A stretch of DNA of 10,388 bases from Candidatus Bathyarchaeota archaeon CG07_land_8_20_14_0_80_47_9 (GCA_002779555.1 PEWI01000116.1:1-10388), one strand, 5' to 3'; positions 1 to 6,468 are shown, counted from the stretch's first letter. The notes: generated by a model from the letters alone, not told the origin. Numbers and translations: made by a program.

Positions 1-53
1 TAGCAGTATCAACTAGTATAAATCATCAACCGTTTTTAAGGATTTTCGGAACA

Positions 54-62
54 CTTTTAATT
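54..62 (+). promoter_or_regulatory. TATA-like box of tRNA-Arg
   Basis: The AT-rich word CTTTTAATT is centred about 28 bases before the first base of the tRNA, with a purine-containing stretch (GGAACA) just upstream that could serve as the TFB recognition element. The spacing fits an archaeal promoter starting at or just before the mature 5' end. It was assigned by eye from position and composition. Confidence 0.45.
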
Positions 63-85
63 GCTTCTGGGCTACTGTCTTATTT

Positions 86-161
86 GGGCCCGTAGCCTAG
101 CACGGATTAAGGCGTCGGCCTTCGGAGCCGAAGGTCAAGGGTTCAAATCCCTTCGGGCCCG
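86..161 (+). tRNA. tRNA-Arg, anticodon TCG
   Basis: A complete cloverleaf can be drawn. The acceptor stem is GGGCCCG (86-92) pairing with CGGGCCC (154-160), and the discriminator is G161. The D-stem is GCC/GGC (95-97/111-113). The anticodon stem is TCGGC/GCCGA (115-119/127-131) around loop CTTCGGA, which puts the anticodon TCG at 122-124. The T-arm is AAGGG-TTCAAAT-CCCTT (137-153). CCA is not encoded and no intron is visible. The TCG anticodon reads CGN arginine codons. A short T4 tract follows at about 168-171 and may end transcription. Translating the reverse strand gives the familiar 'GFEPLTF' tRNA artefact, so no protein should be called here. Confidence 0.97.
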
Positions 162-265
162 CTAACGCTTTTCTGGGTCCTAGGTTGTGCACGTCTGGCA
201 GTAGTTTCATTTGCAGACCATGAAAATGCGTTTGAAGACTGTTCGTTGGTGGACCGAGCGGGATT

Positions 266-300
266 GGCACCCAAAAGGGTTCAAGTCCAACCTGCGTGCC
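266..300 (+). other. Two-step hairpin with T-arm-like sequence
   Basis: GGCAC (266-270) pairs with GTGCC (296-300). Inside this, GGGTT (277-281) pairs with AACCT (289-293, with one G-T pair) around a seven-base loop. The inner part contains AAGGGTTCAAGTCC, which differs by one base from the T-arm segment of the tRNA-Arg gene about 140 bases upstream. No complete cloverleaf can be built around it. It could be a tRNA or att-site relic, part of a small structured RNA, or chance. It is the only structured object I see between the tRNA (ending 161) and the next gene (405). Confidence 0.3.
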
Positions 301-404
301 CTTTGTTGCCAATGAACTAGAAGGATAAACCTTACTAGCTTGTGCCATTTTGAGATATGGGTCTACGAGGAGGATAGCAAACCATAGACTGGCGCGAGCA
401 ATTA

Positions 405-917
405 ATGGTGAGGGCACTGCACTTTGTTCAGAGATTACGTTTGTTCGAGTTACTGCCATTCAAGGCACCAACACGTCCATTCACTGACTGTTTTGGAGGT
501 CTAGAGAAGGTTGAGGCTGTTAGACAAATCTTCGGCGAAAGAACAGAGGAGGTGCTGCGCAATCTAAGGGTAGAGTTTACTTGGATGAGGGGGTACATGA
601 GAGTCAGCAACGTAGATGGCCATCTTATAGTCAGTTCCTACTACGTGAACAATGGCGATAAGGTTGACGTATATCTAGACTTGATCCATGAATTAGTGCA
701 CGTGAAGCAGTTCATAGAGGGAAAAAAGCTCTTCGACAGCGACTATAGTTACGCCGAGAGACCTACCGAAGTTCAAGCTTATCAACACGCAGTAGAAGAG
801 GCGAGGAGACTGGGATTAAGTGATGAGAGAATCTGCAAGTACCTCAAGACAGAATGGATGAGCAATGAGAGTCTTAAACAACTAGCAAGAGTTCTGAAGG
901 TCAAATGCCCCCATTAG
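405..917 (+). CDS. Putative HExxH metalloprotein (gluzincin-like)
   Basis: This is a soluble protein of 170 residues without a signal peptide or membrane helix. The segment LIHELVHVKQF supplies an HExxH zinc-site motif (His95, Glu96, His99). An RPTEVQAY segment 23 residues later offers Glu122 as the likely third zinc ligand, the arrangement of gluzincin-type metallopeptidases. The Glu-containing helix continues as HAVEEARRLG, and the C-terminus is basic and helical. I recall similar uncharacterised archaeal proteins, but I cannot name a Pfam family or a substrate. Proteolytic activity is inferred only from the motif. The ATG at 405 is the only usual start codon after the in-frame stop at 375-377, and it lacks a good Shine-Dalgarno sequence; the GGAGG at 369-373 is too far away. 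The gene sits alone between two tRNA genes, so its context gives no functional hint. Confidence 0.8.
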   Translation: MVRALHFVQRLRLFELLPFKAPTRPFTDCFGGLEKVEAVRQIFGERTEEVLRNLRVEFTWMRGYMRVSNVDGHLIVSSYYVNNGDKVDVYLDLIHELVHVKQFIEGKKLFDSDYSYAERPTEVQAYQHAVEEARRLGLSDERICKYLKTEWMSNESLKQLARVLKVKCPH

Positions 918-955
918 GTCAGGCGCGCGTTATTGTTTCCATACCTGAATGGGAG

Positions 956-1030
956 TGGACCGGGCGGGATTTGAACCCGCGATTTCCGCATTGCGAATGC
1001 GGCGTTCATACCAAGCTGAACTACCGGCCC
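956..1030 (-). tRNA. tRNA-Ala, anticodon CGC
   Basis: Reading the minus strand from 1030, the acceptor 5' strand GGGCCGG pairs with CCGGTCC. The third pair is G3-U70, the identity element of alanine tRNAs, and the discriminator is A (position 956). The anticodon stem is CCGCA/TGCGG around TTCGCAA, which gives anticodon CGC (+ strand 993-995). The T-arm contains GCGGG-TTCAAAT-CCCGC. CCA is not encoded and there is no intron. An open frame reads across it on the + strand and contains 'AGFEPA', a common tRNA translation artefact, so it is not a gene. Confidence 0.97.
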
Positions 1031-1056
1031 TGTGTTTCGGAAGAGAGGATGAATTA

Positions 1057-1066
1057 GGAATAAAGA
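1057..1066 (-). promoter_or_regulatory. TATA-like box of tRNA-Ala
   Basis: The minus strand reads CTTTATTCC, centred about 31 bases upstream of the mature tRNA start at 1030. That distance would place the transcription start a few bases before the tRNA. Assignment is by position and AT richness only. Confidence 0.4.
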
Positions 1067-1152
1067 GCTTACGGTTTCACTTCTGGCGTGCACATGTTTC
1101 CAGATTAAACAGCAACTTTGTCTATTATCTGCATCTGACCGATTTTACGTCA

Positions 1153-1158
1153 GAGGTG
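1153..1158 (+). promoter_or_regulatory. Shine-Dalgarno GAGGTG for the thioredoxin-like gene
   Basis: GAGGTG matches the complement of the archaeal 16S rRNA 3' end and lies 9 bases before the TTG at 1168. It is the main argument for the long start of that gene. The ATG at 1161 is out of frame and gives only a nine-codon peptide. Confidence 0.4.
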
Positions 1159-1167
1159 CAATGACTG

Positions 1168-1593
1168 TTGAATCCTTGGCAAGACCTTAAGTATCGGGCT
1201 TGTCAACGTCTATTTCTGGTTTCTATGGTCAAGTTGAAGGTTTACCTTCACAGCCTTGAAGTTCCAACAGTCGGCTTCGTTGACAAAGAAGGAGCAATGC
1301 ATGCCTGCGCTCAAGCCCAAAAGACCGCATTCGAAAGGCTAGGGAGCTTCTCCAGTCTCTTCGGAAACCGCTATTTGAATGAGGAGGAAAGAGAGACTTT
1401 AATGCGTGTCGAGGATTTCTGCAGAAGCAATGGCTTAGAGTTTGAGATTGTCGATGTTGGTCAAATGAGTTTCCTGTCAAGGTTGAGGTTGAGAATAGGG
1501 GGACTTAAGACTCCGAGCGTTTGCTGTGGAGAAAGGGTGCTTAAGGGGCTTCCTACTGAAGAGAGTCTTGGACGGCTTTTGAAACCAGTTTGA
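1168..1593 (+). CDS. Small protein with thioredoxin-fold-like C-terminus
   Basis: The long form has 141 residues. From Met20 it reads as a beta strand (VKLKVYLHS), a long helical middle rich in Ala and Glu, another strand (LEFEIVDVG), and then 'LKTPSVCCGERVLKGLPTEESLGRLL'-type ending pieces. A TP-S-V segment followed by a Cys/Gly turn, a 'VLKGLP' strand and a final amphipathic helix resembles the cis-Pro and C-terminal part of thioredoxin/glutaredoxin folds. There is no N-terminal CxxC, so thiol-disulfide exchange by the usual mechanism is unlikely; the adjacent CysCys near the C-terminus is unusual. Starting at ATG 1225 gives 122 residues and a fold-like beginning but has no Shine-Dalgarno, whereas TTG 1168 has GAGGTG at good spacing. 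I cannot name a family. The gene converges on ileS. Confidence 0.65.
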   Translation: MNPWQDLKYRACQRLFLVSMVKLKVYLHSLEVPTVGFVDKEGAMHACAQAQKTAFERLGSFSSLFGNRYLNEEERETLMRVEDFCRSNGLEFEIVDVGQMSFLSRLRLRIGGLKTPSVCCGERVLKGLPTEESLGRLLKPV

Positions 1594-1667
1594 AATGTAA
1601 GTTCAAGTCTGAAGTTTCGCTGACTGTCACCGGAAGGTTCATGAATGCGATTCAGTTTCAGGGAATG

Positions 1668-1701
1668 GGCAGTATAAGAGCTATTCATTGCAGCTACTGC
1701 C
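1668..1701 (-). terminator. Stem-loop downstream of ileS
   Basis: GGCAGTA (1668-1674) and TACTGCC (1695-1701) form a perfect 7-bp stem about 15 bases beyond the ileS stop codon. On the ileS strand, T-rich stretches lie just before it. It sits between two convergent genes. Archaeal termination depends mostly on T-tracts, so it may be a 3'-end stabilising structure or chance. Confidence 0.3.
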
Positions 1702-1716
1702 AAAAGCATAAAGGAG

Positions 1717-4700
1717 CTATTTGGAGATAGCTACGTAGATTTTCTTGTCGTCTAGTTGGCATTCGTGCCAATCTGCTTTGGCGTCTTCGCGTTTGCTGTG
1801 CAGGTTGACTTTCTTTGTCCGGACTAGCTCCTGCATTTCATCGAGGTATGGTTGCAGCAGTGTTATGCTTTCGTCGTCGAGTTCTGCGATGTGGATGGCG
1901 TTTAGGATGTCGGTCGGCATGTAGCCCAGTTCCTTCCTCAAGGCTTGGACTCTGCGGGCTAGGTCTCGCATCAGGCCTTCGCCGAGAAGTCCTTCGTCGC
2001 GTTGAACGTTCAAGAAGACTTGCATGTCGCCTTCTGAGACTGATGTCCACCCTTCTTGCGAAGAGTATTCTGGAGCCTTCTGTAGGTATTCCGCGGTTTT
2101 GACGTTTGCCAGTTCAAGGAACAGCTCTTCAGCGTTCTTCAGGGCTGTGCAGATTTTTTCTGGAGCCACGATGGTCATCTTGTTCAGGGGCCAGCGTCTC
2201 TTCAGCTTGGCGGATTGTCTGGCTGAATAGACTAGTGAGACTGACTTAAACAGGGTTTGGAAATCCTCCTCCACGGCCAGGCTTCGCATTTTCTTGTCAG
2301 GTTTGGGCCAGCTTTCGAGGTTCACTGTCTCGGGGAGTGTCTGGTCGAGTTTTCTGTAGACTTTCTGGTACAGTGCCTCGCTCAGATAGGGCGTTATCGG
2401 GTTGAACAGAAGTGTTGCTGTTTTCAAAACCTGCCACAGCGTTGCGTACACTGCCAGTCTTCTGTTCAGAGTTTCCGGGTCGTCTGTCCACAGTTCCTTG
2501 CGGACCATGGGCACGTAAAGCCTGCTCAGGGTTTCTATGACGAAGTCTTCGAGTGCTGCGAGGGCGAAGTTGAATTCGCATGTTTCCAGCTTAGCAGTGT
2601 ATTCCTCTATCGTGGCTTGGAGTTTTGACAGCAGCCAAAGGTCGGGTGGTTTAAGCTGCTTTTCCTTTCCTGCCCATTCGAGTGTGTGTTTTTGTGAGTT
2701 GAAGTTGTCGTATTCGGAGTTCTGCATGAAGAACCTGCTGAGATGGTACAGCGTTGAGAGAACTTGGTATGGGCGGCGGCTGAGTTCTTGGGGGTCGAAG
2801 TTGTTGGCGTCTATGGGTGAGCATTTTCTGAGCATGTAGAATCTGCATATGTCTGCGCTGTATTTTTCGAGTATCTTGTCTGCTTCCAGCACGTTTCCGA
2901 GGCTTTTACTCATTTTTCTGCCTTTTGCGTCTTGGGTCAGACCTTGGAACAGGAAGGCCTTGTAGGGTGATTCTGCTTTTCCAGTTAGTATGACGTGTTC
3001 CAGCAGGAGTGAGTTGGCCCATCCTCTTGTTTGGTCCATTGCTTCTGTCAAGTAGTCGACGGGCACATACTTTTTGAGTTCCTCGTCTGTGAATCTGGCG
3101 TAAGGCGAGGCGCCGCTGTTGTGCCAAGTGTCGAGCACGAAGTCTTCTCGGTGCATTGTTCCTCCGCATTTTTCGCATTTGAATGTGACTCGGTCAACCC
3201 AGGGCTTGTGCAGTTCGAAATGTCCCTGTGGTTTTTCTATGGCTTTCTCGAGCAGTTCCTTTTTGGTTGCCACTAAGGTTTTTGCTTCGCATTTTTCGCA
3301 TTTCCAAACTGGCAGGGGTGTTCCCCAGACGCGTTCTCTTGATATGCACCATGGTTTGCCTTCTTTCAGGAAGGACATGAATCGGTTTTTGGGGCTTTCA
3401 TAGAAGTACCTTACTTTTTCTGCGGCCTCTAGGACTTTTTTGTTTATCTTGTCTGTTCTGAGGAAGTATTCTTTTCTTGCAAGCCAGACAAGCTTGTGGT
3501 GTGAGCGCCAGCATGTTGGGTATTCATGTTTGACGGTTTTGACATCGACGAGTAGCCCTCTCTTGCGGAGTTCTTCAACGACCATGTTGTCTGCGTCTCT
3601 GGCGAACACGCCTTTGAAGGCGCCTGCGTCGTTTGTGAATTTGACTTCGTCGTCAAAAGGTGCAAAGATTGGGACGTCTCGTTTCTGTGCGGCGAAGAAG
3701 TCTTCTTCTCCGTTTCCAGGTGACTGGTGCACGACTCCTGTGGCTGTGTTTATGTCGACGAAGTCTTCTAGGACGACTTTGTGCACGAGTGGGTGTTTCT
3801 TTTCCAGTTCTGCCTGTTTCGGGATAAGGTCTTTGAATGGGAAGTCGTATCTTGTGCCGTCGAGACTTTTTCCAGTGACGGTTTCGGTTACTTCGTATTT
3901 TTGTAGGCCTAGTTCTTGCATGACGGGGTCGACGCGTTGTTTGGCGAGTATCCATTTTTCCTTGTCGACTTTGACTTTGGCGTATTCTGCTTCTGGGTGT
4001 ACTGCGAGCATGGTGTCTGTGATGAGGGTGAAGGGCATGGTTGTCCATACGAGGAAGTATTCGTCTTGTTTGTCGGTGAGTTTGAATTTGAAGTATAGGC
4101 TTGGGTCTTCCACGATTTTGTACGAGTCTTCGTAGCCGACTTCGGCGCTGCTCAGGCTTGTTTGGCAGCCGGGGCAGTATGCGACTACGTAGTGTCCTTC
4201 TTCGAGGAGCCCTTGGTTCCATGCGCGTTTGAGGTATTGCCATTCTCTTTCTATGTACTCGTCTTTGTAGGTCCAGTAGGCTTTTTCGTGGTCGATGAAG
4301 ATGCCGAGTTTGCCGTCGGCTTCCACCCATGCTTTTTGGTATTTCATTATGGCTTTCTTGCATTCTTCTATGAAGCGTTCTTCGCCTACTCTTTCGAGAA
4401 GTTCCCGCTTGTTTTTCACGCCCAGCTGCTTTTCAACTTCCAGCTCCACCGGCAGTCCTTGACAGTCCCATCCTGCCCAGAAGGGTATGTAGTAGCCTTG
4501 CATGGTTTTCCATCTGTATCTAAGGTCTTTCATGACTCGGCCTCGGGTGTGGCCGACGTGTGGTATGCCGTTGAGTGTTGGCGGTCCTTCCACGAAGCCT
4601 AAGACGCCGACGTTGTTTTTCTCTCTAAATTGGGCTAGTTTCTGCTGTGTTTGGTTTTGCTGCCAAAATCGGCGTGTTTCTTTTTCAAGTTCAAGCGGGC

Positions 4701-4752
4701 GATAATCTATCGTGAGGGTTGTTTCAGAATTAGGTTTGAATTTGGCGGTCAC
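1717..4752 (-). CDS. ileS: Isoleucyl-tRNA synthetase
   Basis: This cytoplasmic class I synthetase charges tRNA-Ile with isoleucine and edits valine. It has 1011 residues, the usual size for the archaeal/eukaryotic-type enzyme. Visible motifs, in order, are PPTLNGIPHVGH (HIGH signature as HVGH, 65-68), a CPGC pair (193-196) and the CP1 editing domain with WTTMPFT (236-242) and TGVVHQSPGNGEEDF (338-352). Then come two CxxC zinc-type pairs (485-488 and 526-529), DQTRGW (573-578), KMSKS (613-617) and a long helical anticodon-binding C-terminal region. Several motifs depart from the bacterial consensus: WTTMPFT for WTTTPWT, and DTWHNSGASPYA where a W-F-(D/E)-S-G motif is expected. I take these as archaeal lineage variants, not damage. 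The start is GTG at 4752; an in-frame TGA lies three codons upstream and a GGTGA overlaps the start. No gene of the pathway is adjacent. Confidence 0.97.
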   Translation of the reverse strand: MTAKFKPNSETTLTIDYRPLELEKETRRFWQQNQTQQKLAQFREKNNVGVLGFVEGPPTLNGIPHVGHTRGRVMKDLRYRWKTMQGYYIPFWAGWDCQGLPVELEVEKQLGVKNKRELLERVGEERFIEECKKAIMKYQKAWVEADGKLGIFIDHEKAYWTYKDEYIEREWQYLKRAWNQGLLEEGHYVVAYCPGCQTSLSSAEVGYEDSYKIVEDPSLYFKFKLTDKQDEYFLVWTTMPFTLITDTMLAVHPEAEYAKVKVDKEKWILAKQRVDPVMQELGLQKYEVTETVTGKSLDGTRYDFPFKDLIPKQAELEKKHPLVHKVVLEDFVDINTATGVVHQSPGNGEEDFFAAQKRDVPIFAPFDDEVKFTNDAGAFKGVFARDADNMVVEELRKRGLLVDVKTVKHEYPTCWRSHHKLVWLARKEYFLRTDKINKKVLEAAEKVRYFYESPKNRFMSFLKEGKPWCISRERVWGTPLPVWKCEKCEAKTLVATKKELLEKAIEKPQGHFELHKPWVDRVTFKCEKCGGTMHREDFVLDTWHNSGASPYARFTDEELKKYVPVDYLTEAMDQTRGWANSLLLEHVILTGKAESPYKAFLFQGLTQDAKGRKMSKSLGNVLEADKILEKYSADICRFYMLRKCSPIDANNFDPQELSRRPYQVLSTLYHLSRFFMQNSEYDNFNSQKHTLEWAGKEKQLKPPDLWLLSKLQATIEEYTAKLETCEFNFALAALEDFVIETLSRLYVPMVRKELWTDDPETLNRRLAVYATLWQVLKTATLLFNPITPYLSEALYQKVYRKLDQTLPETVNLESWPKPDKKMRSLAVEEDFQTLFKSVSLVYSARQSAKLKRRWPLNKMTIVAPEKICTALKNAEELFLELANVKTAEYLQKAPEYSSQEGWTSVSEGDMQVFLNVQRDEGLLGEGLMRDLARRVQALRKELGYMPTDILNAIHIAELDDESITLLQPYLDEMQELVRTKKVNLHSKREDAKADWHECQLDDKKIYVAISK

Positions 4753-4797
4753 CTTGCATCACATTGCACCCGCAAATAAATCAACATAGCCTAAGCA

Positions 4798-4806
4798 CCA
4801 TATAAC
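4798..4806 (-). promoter_or_regulatory. TATA-like box of ileS
   Basis: The minus strand reads AAAGGTTATATGG. TTATATGG lies about 50 bases before the GTG start, which predicts a leader of roughly 20-25 bases. It begins immediately beyond the stop of the integrase-like fragment, so the fragment ends where the promoter starts. Confidence 0.4.
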
Positions 4807-4808
4807 CT

Positions 4809-4997
4809 TTACCCATAACTATTTGCTACATACACGCAAATGACGACTTGCTTGCGTTTTCGAAACAACATTAGATCCTCAGGGGTAGTGCAGGCATACT
4901 CAAAACCATCTTCTATGAGCCTCTTTGCCTCTTCCGTGTTCTTGGCAGTTGATCTATGCCTTGTTGTCTTAGCGCGCGTGTTGACATAGAGGATTTT
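4809..4997 (-). pseudogene. Relic of a tyrosine recombinase C-terminal tail
   Basis: Between an in-frame TGA (4998-5000) and a TAA (4809-4811), the minus strand reads about 62 residues without a usable early start codon. The core contains STAKNTEEAKRLIEDGFEY, then ACTTPEDLMLFRKRK. This resembles the C-terminal tail I recall from integrase/XerD-like tyrosine recombinases of Thermoproteota-type archaea (pattern 'AxTxEEAxxLIEAGFEYV...LFRKRK'). In intact members the protein ends at or near RKRK. Here the next codon is CAA, one change from TAA, and a short nonsense extension follows. The catalytic Arg/His/Tyr part is absent, because upstream the DNA already belongs to the RAM-domain gene. I read it as a decayed leftover of an integrated element. 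A small expressed protein with a non-standard start is the alternative. Confidence 0.5.
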
Positions 4998-5015
4998 TCA
5001 GCAAATGAGCGTAAG

Positions 5016-5258
5016 TTAGAAGCCAATCACAAGCGTCTCTGTGTACACAACTCCAGCGATGCCTCTGATGCTATCCGTAACGAGGTTTCCCAATTCTTCG
5101 GTCGTCTTTGTCTCCACAATCACAGCGAAGTCGTAGCGCCCGAAAACGCCGTAGACTTCCTTAACACCTTTGACCTTACAGATTTCTTCCTTGACAGTCT
5201 TCATAAGATTCAATGTTTCACTCGAACCTACTCGGACAAGAACCAAAGCTTTAACCAT
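5016..5258 (-). CDS. Stand-alone Lrp/AsnC ligand-binding (RAM) domain protein
   Basis: This 80-residue protein corresponds to the whole effector-binding half of Lrp/AsnC regulators. The strand-helix-strand-strand-helix-strand pattern is visible: ALVLVRV, the helix SSETLNLMKTVKEEICK, VKGVKEVYGVFGRYDFAVIVE, the helix TTEELGNLVTDSIRG, and a final strand VVYTETLVI. GRYDF is the family's Gly-x-(Y/F)-D-hydrophobic signature. There is no helix-turn-helix, so it cannot bind DNA by itself. Such single-domain proteins form dimers or higher oligomers that bind amino acids, and some pair with full Lrp proteins. I chose ATG 5258 over GTG 5267 because GGTGG lies 5 bases before the ATG. Its position between a peptidase-like gene and ileS invites a link to branched-chain amino acid sensing, but that is speculation. 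Confidence 0.88.
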   Translation of the reverse strand: MVKALVLVRVGSSETLNLMKTVKEEICKVKGVKEVYGVFGRYDFAVIVETKTTEELGNLVTDSIRGIAGVVYTETLVIGF

Positions 5259-5263
5259 TTCAA

Positions 5264-5268
5264 CCACC
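5264..5268 (-). promoter_or_regulatory. Shine-Dalgarno GGTGG of the RAM-domain gene
   Basis: GGTGG on the minus strand is separated by 5 bases (TTGAA) from the ATG at 5258. The competing GTG at 5267 overlaps this motif, which argues for the shorter start. Confidence 0.5.
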
Positions 5269-5314
5269 GTTAGGACATATTACTGTTCAGCGTATTAATC
5301 TCTTGCGCGCGCTG

Positions 5315-6310
5315 CTACGCGGCTTTGAGCAATTTGTATGCCTGCTCTTCAATGTCGGCTATTTCTGTCAAAGTGTTCGACACCGACTGTTTGTCTTGTT
5401 TCAGTGCCACTTGACAGAGTTTTATGATTCTTTCTCCAGACTGTCTGAACAACTTTGATGCTTCAGTCCACCCGCTTACATTGTATTTGCCTCCTAATGC
5501 TTTGAGAACATCTGCTTGCCAAAATCGCATACCATGACTGTTCTCAAACGTTCTGGGCAAAAGAGGCGGCGTTGTTGCGTAGGTGACCATATGCTCAAAG
5601 TACTTCTTATTATCCCATTCAAGTGTTTCATCAGCCAATTTGCGCATAGCAGGAATACCGAAGAGGCGTACAGGAGGATGCAGGAATCGCTCAGCCTTAT
5701 AGGAAAAACCTTTCTTCGCGACTTCAAACTCGGATAGTATCACTCTGGGTAGGGTGAATGCCCGTATGGTATTTCTCTTACTCATTCCAGGCACTTTAAC
5801 GTCCAAGGAGTTCTTAAATTCATCATATGGGATTTTCTGAACGTTTTTGTGGCTGCAGTCGTGTACGAAAACCGCTTGTTCCTCATCATCGTATCCGACG
5901 ACAAGAACGTAATGAATGGGAACATGCTGCCTCTTGTATAGGTCTGGGTAATAATGGAGATAATACATGTCAAGAGCACCAGCCACCACTGGTCGATCCT
6001 CTTGGATGAAATCCTTAAGACGAGAAAACATAAACTCGAAGCTTTTCCCCTCGACGACGGTTTCTTTGAATCCGATGATATTCGCCAGATCCTTCATCAA
6101 GTACTTGGGATTTGCACCCCAATACACCATGCACGGTGGATCTGCTCTTTTGAAGCGAAGATAGGCAAAGCCAGCCATCCCACCTACGACAGAAAGAAGG
6201 AAATCAGCGTATGCCTCCTTCCATGCCAAAAGATCTTCCAACCCATTAACATAACATGTGGATTCGCATACTCTATGCGGGAGTGCGTGTAGCTTCTTCA
6301 TACGACCCAT
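5315..6310 (-). CDS. BtrH N-terminal-domain-like protein, papain-like fold
   Basis: The protein has 331 residues and no signal peptide. The N-terminus carries Cys15/Cys19 in RVCESTCYVNGLEDLLAW, followed by a hydrophobic Gly-rich segment VVGGMAGFAYLRF. This layout matches the start of BtrH_N-type proteins, named for the acyltransferase-like BtrH of butirosin biosynthesis. A His (H133 in PIHYVLVVGY) and an Asp (D151 in VFVHDCS) follow with the spacing of C39/papain-like Cys-His-Asp sites. Residues about 180-331 are mostly helical and resemble the DUF4872-type second half of such proteins. Acyl or amide chemistry is plausible, but the substrate is unknown and no biosynthetic cluster is nearby. 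ATG 6310 and ATG 6301 are both possible starts, and neither has a clear Shine-Dalgarno. A TATA-like box near 6345 would give an almost leaderless transcript. Confidence 0.75.
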   Translation of the reverse strand: MGRMKKLHALPHRVCESTCYVNGLEDLLAWKEAYADFLLSVVGGMAGFAYLRFKRADPPCMVYWGANPKYLMKDLANIIGFKETVVEGKSFEFMFSRLKDFIQEDRPVVAGALDMYYLHYYPDLYKRQHVPIHYVLVVGYDDEEQAVFVHDCSHKNVQKIPYDEFKNSLDVKVPGMSKRNTIRAFTLPRVILSEFEVAKKGFSYKAERFLHPPVRLFGIPAMRKLADETLEWDNKKYFEHMVTYATTPPLLPRTFENSHGMRFWQADVLKALGGKYNVSGWTEASKLFRQSGERIIKLCQVALKQDKQSVSNTLTEIADIEEQAYKLLKAA

Positions 6311-6340
6311 CTCGCTTTATTGGGCAACAGCGGAACACTC

Positions 6341-6350
6341 GAATATACTT
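6341..6350 (-). promoter_or_regulatory. TATA-like box of the BtrH-like gene
   Basis: The minus strand reads AAGTATATTC, about 31-40 bases before the ATG at 6310, which implies a very short or absent leader. An alternative AT-rich word, CTATTTATC, lies at about 6359-6367. Confidence 0.3.
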
Positions 6351-6441
6351 GCCCACGAGATAAATAGCTACTGCAACCGTGCAGAGTTGCATGATTAACT
6401 GTAAACAAAGCGTGCCTGTCCGTTCTTATGTATGTATACAG

Positions 6442-6447
6442 AAAAAA
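6442..6447 (-). terminator. T6 tract, possible terminator of pyrDK
   Basis: On the minus strand the sequence CCCCTCTTTTTTC lies about 230 bases beyond the pyrK stop. It is the longest T run in the region. Archaeal RNA polymerase terminates at such tracts, so it is a candidate end for the pyrimidine transcript. Confidence 0.3.
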
Positions 6448-6468
6448 GAGGGGTTGTGCGGGAGACAT

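Noticed and set aside
97..459. 120-codon open frame on the minus strand
   Set aside because: It reads through the tRNA-Arg gene in reverse ('GFEPLTFGSEG') and through the spacer, with no protein-like motif.
949..1164. 71-codon open frame on the + strand
   Set aside because: Its first third is the antisense of tRNA-Ala; the 'AGFEPA' string is a typical tRNA translation artefact.
3440..4363. Long open frames on both strands inside ileS (231 and 236 codons)
   Set aside because: Ser-rich or Arg-rich shadow translations of the ileS coding sequence; the ileS frame is unmistakable and uninterrupted.
4956..5273. 105-codon + strand frame
   Set aside because: It is the antisense of the RAM-domain gene, which has a recognisable fold and ribosome binding site.
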